Origin: Oscillospiraceae bacterium
GTDB lineage: Bacteria; Bacillota; Clostridia; Oscillospirales; Ruminococcaceae
Direction of reading: 5' to 3'
NCBI GenBank assembly: GCA_029005335.1
Contig: JAQXFT010000117.1
Span: forward strand, 1 to 11,052
Length of the DNA: 11,052 bases
Part shown: piece after piece, positions 6,554 to 11,052 of the stretch
Layout of the letters: each line of letters starts with the position of its first letter
Position numbering within the stretch: the first letter of the stretch is position 1
Notes under the pieces: generated by a model
Database searches by the model: none
Told to the model about the DNA's origin: nothing
What the model saw: the letters and a program-made list of their open reading frames with translations, nothing else
Position numbers and translations under genes: made by a program

Positions 6554-6582
6554 ATTATATCATAGTTTATGATTTCTGTCAA
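6554..6582 (-). promoter_or_regulatory. Strong sigma-A promoter of the substrate-binding lipoprotein gene
   Basis: On the minus strand consensus TTGACA (complement of 6577-6582), a 17-base spacer, and consensus TATAAT (complement of 6554-6559) preceded by TGA. Both hexamers are perfect, suggesting high constitutive or repressor-controlled expression. Confidence 0.9.
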
Positions 6583-6620
6583 CGTTTTTCAGAATTATTG
6601 TGCAGTTTTTACAAATTTTC

Positions 6621-6649
6621 CGATAAAAATTACACACCGGCAATTATCG
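6621..6649. repeat. Short inverted repeat between divergent promoters
   Basis: CGATAA (6621-6626) and TTATCG (6644-6649) are exact inverted copies separated by 17 bases. They lie between the -35 boxes of the divergent lipoprotein and nucleotidyltransferase promoters. It could be an operator, but six bases is short and the match may be chance. The rest of 6583-6660 shows nothing recognisable. Confidence 0.25.
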
Positions 6650-6660
6650 TCTCGAAGATG

Positions 6661-6688
6661 TTGATTTTTGGCTATTCTGTGATATAAT
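6661..6688 (+). promoter_or_regulatory. Sigma-A promoter for the nucleotidyltransferase-GH5 unit
   Basis: TTGATT (6661-6666), a 16-base spacer and TATAAT (6683-6688) preceded by TGA (6680-6682). The boxes and surrounding bases closely resemble the promoter at 2401-2429. Confidence 0.78.
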
Positions 6689-6711
6689 TATATCAGGGAG
6701 CGTGAAAAGAT

Positions 6712-7464
6712 TTGAAGCAGATTATTATAAACAAGATTGAAGAAATCGAAAGAACTCAGAATGTCCGGATAATTCATGCGGTCGAATCCGGTAGCCGTGC
6801 ATGGGGCTTTGCTTCCCCTGACAGCGACTATGATGTAAGATTTATATATATCCGTCCGCTGGAATACTATCTCAGGCTTGAAAAAACCTCTGATATTATC
6901 GAATATCAGCTTGATGAAACCCTTGATATTAATGGCTGGGATTTGCAGAAGGCTCTGAGGCTTCTTCATAAATCAAATCCGACTCTCTTTGAATGGAATA
7001 ATTCACCTATTATATATAAAACTACTCCGGAATGGCAGAAAATAAGAAATGTCATAAACGATTATTTCAGGTCAAAAAACGGTCTTTATCATTATCTGAG
7101 TATGGCAAAATCCAATTACCGTGAATATCTTAAAACGGATATCGTAAAGCTGAAAAAATATTTTTATGTAATACGTCCTGTTCTTGCCTGCAAATGGATT
7201 ATCGATAAAAATTCCCCTCCGCCTATGCTCTTTTCAGAGCTTTGCAGCTCGGAGCTTGAACCCTCTATGAAACCATTTATTGACAAGCTCATTGAAATTA
7301 AAATCAATACGCCCGAAATCAGCACGGGAAAACGTATTGACGAAATAAATCAGTATATAGATAAAAGCATTGCGGAAATTGAAAATATTATTTCCGATAT
7401 GCCCGAAAATAATAACAACAACTGGAAAGCCCTTGATGAACTTTTCATAAGCTTTCTTATGTAA
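6712..7464 (+). CDS. Polymerase-beta-superfamily nucleotidyltransferase (YcgL/RlaP type)
   Basis: A 250-residue cytoplasmic protein. The N-terminal minimal nucleotidyltransferase core is clear: ESGSRAWGFASPDSDYDVRF (25-44), where GSRAWG is the nucleotide-binding turn and D39/D41 are the metal-binding DxD pair. A third acidic residue is probably D72 or D77 in LDINGWDLQKAL. The helical remainder, including NPTLFEW (89-95) and MAKSNYREYL (131-140), matches COG3541 proteins (YcgL; Pfam calls the group an RNA repair pathway polymerase-beta family, RlaP). These are predicted to add nucleotides to RNA ends or other acceptors; no substrate is proven that I know of. The start is TTG: GGGAG (6696-6700) is 11 bases upstream, and the nearby GTG at 6702 is in another frame that soon stops. 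The gene overlaps the ribosome-binding site of the GH5 gene. Confidence 0.85.
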   Translation: MKQIIINKIEEIERTQNVRIIHAVESGSRAWGFASPDSDYDVRFIYIRPLEYYLRLEKTSDIIEYQLDETLDINGWDLQKALRLLHKSNPTLFEWNNSPIIYKTTPEWQKIRNVINDYFRSKNGLYHYLSMAKSNYREYLKTDIVKLKKYFYVIRPVLACKWIIDKNSPPPMLFSELCSSELEPSMKPFIDKLIEIKINTPEISTGKRIDEINQYIDKSIAEIENIISDMPENNNNNWKALDELFISFLM

Positions 7465-7475
7465 AGGAGATTTCT

Positions 7476-9686
7476 ATGAATAATTTTAAAAAAAGTTTAT
7501 CCGTAATTACTGCCGGAATACTTACTGCTGTACTTTTTACAGGCTGCAGCGAAGATGATAGCAAAAACAGCAGTTCTTCATCTGTTGCCCCTACTACATC
7601 AGCTCAGACTTCAGCTCCTGCAACATCTGAAATAAATCCTGACAACTTTAAATTTGCAACGGAAGCTCCTGCGGAAACATCAGCTCCACAGACAACTACA
7701 ACTCCTGCCCACGTAAGCCCGACAGAAATAATATCACGCTCTATGGCTAACGAAAAAGGGCAGATTAATAAAATTCTCAACTATGACAGCAATAAGACAT
7801 ATAAGGAAAAGCTCTCTGAGCTGGCTGACGAAGATGACAGAATTGAATCCTTTACCTTTGTTATCTATGCAGAGGACGGCGTTTCAGATATCCAGAAATT
7901 TACTGGTGCTTTCGGTATCTCTGTAACTGAGGACTGCCCCTCCGCTACCGATGACCACTGGTATCAGTCCGATGACGTAGAAATATCCATAGAAGGTGCT
8001 TATGCCGAAATAAAATGGGACGTTCCCGATGAAATAAAGGATTATATAAATATCAGTGATAAAGGCTATATCCAGTTCGGATACTGGTGGGGTGGCGTTC
8101 AGTCAATTCGCCTCGAAAGCATTATATGCAGTTATTCAACTGCCTTTGAAATACCTGTCGATAATACAAAAACTACAAGCCTGAATGAATCACTTAACTA
8201 CAAAAATGAAGATACAAAATCATTGAAAATCCCTATTGAAAAGCTTATAAATGATGACCACATTCCGCAATACTTTGAAGTAAGCATTGAAGGCTCTGCT
8301 CCCCTGAAAAAAATGTCGGGTGCTTTCGGAATCTCCGTTGATGATGACTGCCCCTCCGCTACTGATGACCACTGGTATCAGTCAAAAAATTTTGCCGTTA
8401 TAACTGATTCAACCACTGCCCTTTTATACTGGAGAGTACCTGACGATATTAAAAATTATATTTCCGACGACGGAGATTTTATGTTCGGATTCTGGTGGAG
8501 CGAATCGGAAAATATAACAGTTAAAAGTATTACTGTTAAATCAAGCATAGGGAATGTGAATTTCTCCGCTGACAACTCAGACTCTCCTGAAGCAAATATA
8601 ACTGACAATAAAACCTATAAAAGCTCTGTACCCGAAAATGCTCAGATGCATGATATTACATCTCAGCAGATTGTCAGCGATATGCGTATAGGCTGGAATC
8701 TCGGAAATTCCCTTGACTGCTATGATAAGGAAAAGGAACTTTCTGTTTCCGATTCCGAAACATACTGGGGAAATCCTGTTGTCACAAAGGATATGATTGA
8801 TACCGTAAAAAAAGCCGGATTCAATGCTGTTCGTATTCCGGTATCGTGGACTAATCACCTTTCTGATGACAATACTATCGACCCCGAATGGCTTGACAGA
8901 GTAAATGAAGTTGTCGATTACGTCATAGATAATGATATGTATGCTATTATAAATATCCACCATGATGACTATACATGGCTTAATCCTTCCAAAGCTGATG
9001 AAAAGGCTGTTACCGAAAAATTTACAAAAATATGGGAGCAGATTTCCGAAAGATTCAGGGATTATGACTACCATCTCCTTTTTGAAGGCATGAATGAACC
9101 AAGAATTATTGACTCTCCGAATGAATGGACCGGAGGTACTCCGGAAGAACGTGAAGTTATAAACAATCTCTTTGATGTATTTGTAAAGACTGTCAGAAGC
9201 TCCGGTGGAAACAATACCGACAGACATCTTATAATAACTTCCCATGCTGCTTCAATTACTGATGATGCCGTTAAAGCAGTCAAAATTCCGGACGATGACA
9301 AAATAATTGTATCTGTTCACTATTATTCGCCGTGGGATTTCTCCGACCCCGACGACGATTCCGCACAGTCTGCCGAATGGGGTACGGATTCGGACAAGCT
9401 CGAGCTTGACAAGGGCTTTGACCTCCTTAAAAGCACTTTTATAGATAAGGGTACTCCCGTAATTATCGGAGAATTTGGCTCTGTAAATAAAAACAACTAT
9501 GCAAAAAGAACCGAATACACCGAATATTACATCGAATCCGCTAAAAAACGTGGTATCACCTGCTTCCTTTGGGACGAAGGCTCTAATAAAAATTTCGGTA
9601 TGCTCAACAGAAAAGACCTGACATGGTATTTCCCCGACATCATAGAAGAAGCTGTTGATGCCGTTGAATCTGACAGCGAAATATAA
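7476..9686 (+). CDS. GH5 endo-beta-1,4-glucanase lipoprotein (subfamily 4-like) with two N-terminal binding-like modules
   Basis: A 736-residue cell-surface glycoside hydrolase acting on beta-1,4-glucans such as cellulose, mixed-linkage glucan or xyloglucan. Order: lipoprotein signal with lipobox LFTGC (C24); Ser/Thr/Pro/Ala-rich linker (about 25-82); two homologous beta-rich modules (about 126-220 and 266-356) containing CPSATDDHWYQS and FGYWW/FGFWW; a linker; the GH5 barrel (about 395-728). In the barrel, IGWNLGNSLD is the usual start, INIHHDDY carries conserved His, E541 in FEGMNEPR is the expected acid/base, E666 in VIIGEFGS the nucleophile, and W699 a substrate-stacking residue. The wording of these motifs resembles GH5_4. 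The modules resemble ruminococcal carbohydrate-binding modules; the CBM family is not certain. No dockerin, so it is membrane-anchored rather than cellulosomal. AAAGGAG lies 6 bases before the ATG and overlaps the preceding stop codon. Confidence 0.93.
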   Translation: MNNFKKSLSVITAGILTAVLFTGCSEDDSKNSSSSSVAPTTSAQTSAPATSEINPDNFKFATEAPAETSAPQTTTTPAHVSPTEIISRSMANEKGQINKILNYDSNKTYKEKLSELADEDDRIESFTFVIYAEDGVSDIQKFTGAFGISVTEDCPSATDDHWYQSDDVEISIEGAYAEIKWDVPDEIKDYINISDKGYIQFGYWWGGVQSIRLESIICSYSTAFEIPVDNTKTTSLNESLNYKNEDTKSLKIPIEKLINDDHIPQYFEVSIEGSAPLKKMSGAFGISVDDDCPSATDDHWYQSKNFAVITDSTTALLYWRVPDDIKNYISDDGDFMFGFWWSESENITVKSITVKSSIGNVNFSADNSDSPEANITDNKTYKSSVPENAQMHDITSQQIVSDMRIGWNLGNSLDCYDKEKELSVSDSETYWGNPVVTKDMIDTVKKAGFNAVRIPVSWTNHLSDDNTIDPEWLDRVNEVVDYVIDNDMYAIINIHHDDYTWLNPSKADEKAVTEKFTKIWEQISERFRDYDYHLLFEGMNEPRIIDSPNEWTGGTPEEREVINNLFDVFVKTVRSSGGNNTDRHLIITSHAASITDDAVKAVKIPDDDKIIVSVHYYSPWDFSDPDDDSAQSAEWGTDSDKLELDKGFDLLKSTFIDKGTPVIIGEFGSVNKNNYAKRTEYTEYYIESAKKRGITCFLWDEGSNKNFGMLNRKDLTWYFPDIIEEAVDAVESDSEI
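7851..8135 (+). repeat. Binding-like module, copy 1 (within the GH5 gene)
   Basis: It encodes residues about 126-220. Bases 7932-7969 match 8346-8383 at 37 of 38 positions, with a period of exactly 138 codons. The surface-exposed-looking HWYQ and YWW aromatics are typical of glycan-binding modules. This copy has two cysteines (C154, C218); copy 2 retains only the first. Confidence 0.8.
8271..8543 (+). repeat. Binding-like module, copy 2 (within the GH5 gene)
   Basis: It encodes residues about 266-356. It shares with copy 1 the GAFGIS, DCPSATDDHWYQS, W-x-VPD-x-IK-x-YI and FG-x-WW motifs, but it differs much more outside the 38-base near-identical block. It directly precedes the linker to the GH5 catalytic domain. 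Confidence 0.8.
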
Positions 9687-9749
9687 CAATTAAACAACTT
9701 CCGGCATAAAATATAAGGAGAATTTATTTCTCGGAAAGGGTGATTTTTT

Positions 9750-10487
9750 ATGCCGAAGGTTTTTCTGAGTCCGTCAACTCAGGAGTGGAATCAGTACGCT
9801 TCTGAGGGAAACGAAGAATTATATATGAACCTCATCGCTGACCGTATGGAACCTTATCTGCGTTCAAGCGGTATAACCTATGTCAGAAATGACCCCTCAA
9901 GAAATGTATCAGGTGCTATAAGCGATTCAAATTCCGCTTACTATGATGTTCACCTCGCACTTCATTCAAATGCTTCTCCGGAAAGTCTCGCCGGAAAGCT
10001 CAGGGGTATTGATATATATTTTGCTCCCAACAGTCAGGACAGCGAACGCCTTGCTACTATTATCGCAAATAATCTTAAAAGCATTTACCCTATTCCCGAT
10101 AAGGTAAATGCTGTACCCACTACTTCACTCGGAGAGGTTACAAGAACCAAAGCTACTGCTGTTCTCTGTGAACTCGGATACCATGACAACTACTATGATG
10201 AAGCATGGATTAAACGGAATCTGAATGAAATCGCTAAAAATCTCGTTCAGTCTCTCTGCGATTATTTTGGTATTCCATTTGTCAATGCAGGCCCTGTTCT
10301 TCAGGGAGTCGTTGTTACTGACGGTTCAGGTCTTAATATAAGAAGCTATCCCTCAACAAACAGCAAAATAATAGGTTCAATTCCGAATAATGCTACCGTT
10401 ACAATCTACGGAAATACAAACGGCTGGTATGTTGTTTTCTACAACGGAATTACCGGATATTCAAGCAGTGATTTTATAGTCATATAG
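9750..10487 (+). CDS. N-acetylmuramoyl-L-alanine amidase (Amidase_3 type) with C-terminal SH3 domain
   Basis: A 245-residue predicted cell-wall hydrolase. Residues 1-175 match the Amidase_3 fold: VFLSPSTQEW, GNEELYMNLIADRM (E22/E23 in the position of the metal-binding acid), DVHLALHSNAS (H72 as a metal ligand), RGIDIYF, and AVLCELGYHDN (E141 as the catalytic acid). The usual first zinc ligand in 'DPGHGG' is replaced by 'SPSTQ'. Residues about 186-245 form a bacterial SH3 domain (GLNIRSYPSTNSKIIGSI, then NGWYVVFYNGITGYSSSDFI), which normally binds peptidoglycan. No signal peptide is present, so release would need lysis, a holin or a non-classical route. AAAGGG (9735-9740) is 9 bases before the ATG. 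A stronger AAGGAG at 9715-9720 is too far upstream to serve it and partly lies in a 5-bp hairpin (9718-9732). No terminator separates it from the GH5 gene. Confidence 0.85.
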   Translation: MPKVFLSPSTQEWNQYASEGNEELYMNLIADRMEPYLRSSGITYVRNDPSRNVSGAISDSNSAYYDVHLALHSNASPESLAGKLRGIDIYFAPNSQDSERLATIIANNLKSIYPIPDKVNAVPTTSLGEVTRTKATAVLCELGYHDNYYDEAWIKRNLNEIAKNLVQSLCDYFGIPFVNAGPVLQGVVVTDGSGLNIRSYPSTNSKIIGSIPNNATVTIYGNTNGWYVVFYNGITGYSSSDFIVI

Positions 10488-10488
10488 C

Positions 10489-10522
10489 AAAAAACAGGCG
10501 GACTTTTTTTCAAGTCCGCCTG
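10489..10522 (-). terminator. Intrinsic terminator of the UPF0210 gene
   Basis: CAGGCGGACTT (10495-10505) and AAGTCCGCCTG (10512-10522) form a perfect 11-bp stem with a 6-base loop. Reading leftward it is followed by six T (complement of 10489-10494), 13 bases past the UPF0210 stop codon. Rightward it has no T run, so it is a weak terminator for the amidase gene. Confidence 0.9.
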
Positions 10523-10535
10523 AAATATTAAAAAA

Positions 10536-11052
10536 TCAGTTTTTGATACTGTGCATAGGTGCTGGCAAGCGTCCGCCTCTGTTTATAAACTTCTCTGCTG
10601 ATTTGTTGTTTATTGACATAACAGGTCCGCTTCCGAGAAGTCCGCCAAATTCAAGCATATCGCCTTCTTTTTTGCCTATTGCAGGAATAAGTCTTACGGC
10701 TGTAGTCTTATTATTTACCATTCCGATAGCAGCTTCATCTGCGATTATTGCGGAAATTGTTGCAGGAGTAATATCTCCCGGCACAGCTATCATATCAAGA
10801 CCTACTGAACATACAGCAGTCATTGCCTCAAGCTTTTCAAGCTTTAAAGTTCCGTCAACTGCGGCATCAATCATTCCGGCATCTTCTGATACAGGAATAA
10901 ATGCTCCTGAAAGTCCGCCTATATGTGATGATGCCATTACTCCGCCTTTCTTTACAGCATCATTGAGAAGTGCAAGTGCTGCGGTAGTTCCGTGAGTTCC
11001 GCATGTTTCAAGTCCCATTGTTTCAAGAATATGTGCTACGCTGTCGCCTACT
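10536..11052 (-). CDS. UPF0210 / DUF711 (PFL-related) protein, C-terminal part (5'-truncated by the window edge)
   Basis: The frame stays open through the right edge: it reads VGDSVAHILETMGLETCGTHGTTAALALLNDAVKKGG and continues, so the ATG at 11018 is internal and the real start lies beyond the window. The stretches TTAALALLNDAVKKGG, SGAFIPVSEDAGM, GLDMIAVPGDITPATISAIIADEAAIGMVNNKTTAVRL and the glycine-rich FGGLLGSGPVM are characteristic of UPF0210 (DUF711), whose structure is related to the pyruvate formate-lyase/ribonucleotide reductase barrel. The biochemical role is unknown. In many Clostridia it follows a small ACT-domain gene, which would lie outside this window to the right. It has a clear intrinsic terminator. 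Confidence 0.92.
   Translation of the reverse strand, partial: VGDSVAHILETMGLETCGTHGTTAALALLNDAVKKGGVMASSHIGGLSGAFIPVSEDAGMIDAAVDGTLKLEKLEAMTAVCSVGLDMIAVPGDITPATISAIIADEAAIGMVNNKTTAVRLIPAIGKKEGDMLEFGGLLGSGPVMSINNKSAEKFINRGGRLPAPMHSIKN

Noticed and set aside
2401..6688. Near-identical promoter sequences at 2401-2429 and 6661-6688 as a shared regulon signal
   Set aside because: The similarity is confined to the TTGATTTTT and TGATATAAT blocks, which are close to sigma-A consensus in AT-rich DNA; spacers differ in length and sequence.
8577..9245. Long minus-strand open frame (222 codons) within the GH5 gene
   Set aside because: It lies wholly opposite the GH5 catalytic domain, has no family resemblance and no ribosome-binding site; it is a by-product of codon use on the coding strand.
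10543..10995. Plus-strand open frame of 150 codons opposite the UPF0210 gene
   Set aside because: The minus strand encodes clear UPF0210 motifs over the same bases; this frame has no recognisable protein features.

Overview
The window is AT-rich DNA from a Gram-positive, endospore-forming anaerobe, most likely a Ruminococcus-type member of the Oscillospiraceae (class Clostridia). The evidence is an intact sporulation sigma-K gene, strong AGGAG ribosome-binding sites, sigma-A promoters with TGn-extended -10 boxes, and a lipid-anchored GH5 endoglucanase carrying tandem carbohydrate-binding-like modules of the kind found in rumen cellulose degraders. The genus is inferred; no marker gene fixes it.

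Layout. (1) 1-2370, plus strand: the 3' end of a U32-family gene, maf, and a DUF1015 gene, packed as an operon and closed by a clear intrinsic terminator. (2) 2401-4137, plus strand: a promoter drives a calcineurin-like metallophosphoesterase and a microbial-type poly(ADP-ribose) glycohydrolase. (3) 4134-6582, minus strand: sigK, pnuC (vitamin/nicotinamide riboside uptake) and an amino-acid-type substrate-binding lipoprotein. pnuC and the lipoprotein each have a strong promoter of their own. pnuC is preceded by a leader of about 100 nt with a terminator hairpin directly before its ribosome-binding site, a riboswitch/attenuator arrangement. (4) 6661-10487, plus strand: a promoter drives a polymerase-beta-like nucleotidyltransferase of the YcgL/RlaP type. 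The GH5 lipoprotein follows 11 bases later, then an amidase with an SH3 domain. (5) 10489-11052, minus strand: the 3' end of a UPF0210 (DUF711) gene and its terminator.

Most notable: the substrate-binding lipoprotein (5742-6524) appears to be a natural circular permutation. Its signal peptide is joined directly to lobe 2 plus the usual C-terminal helices, and the normally N-terminal half of lobe 1 comes last. Joining its end back to its beginning restores the normal family order. Second is the pnuC leader, a candidate NAD-pathway riboswitch that I could not match to a known class by eye. Third is the local theme of NAD/ADP-ribose and nucleotide handling (PARG, metallophosphoesterase, PnuC, RlaP-like enzyme) within about 5 kb, which may or may not be functional.

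There are no tRNA or rRNA genes, CRISPR arrays, insertion sequences or phage integration signs that I can support.
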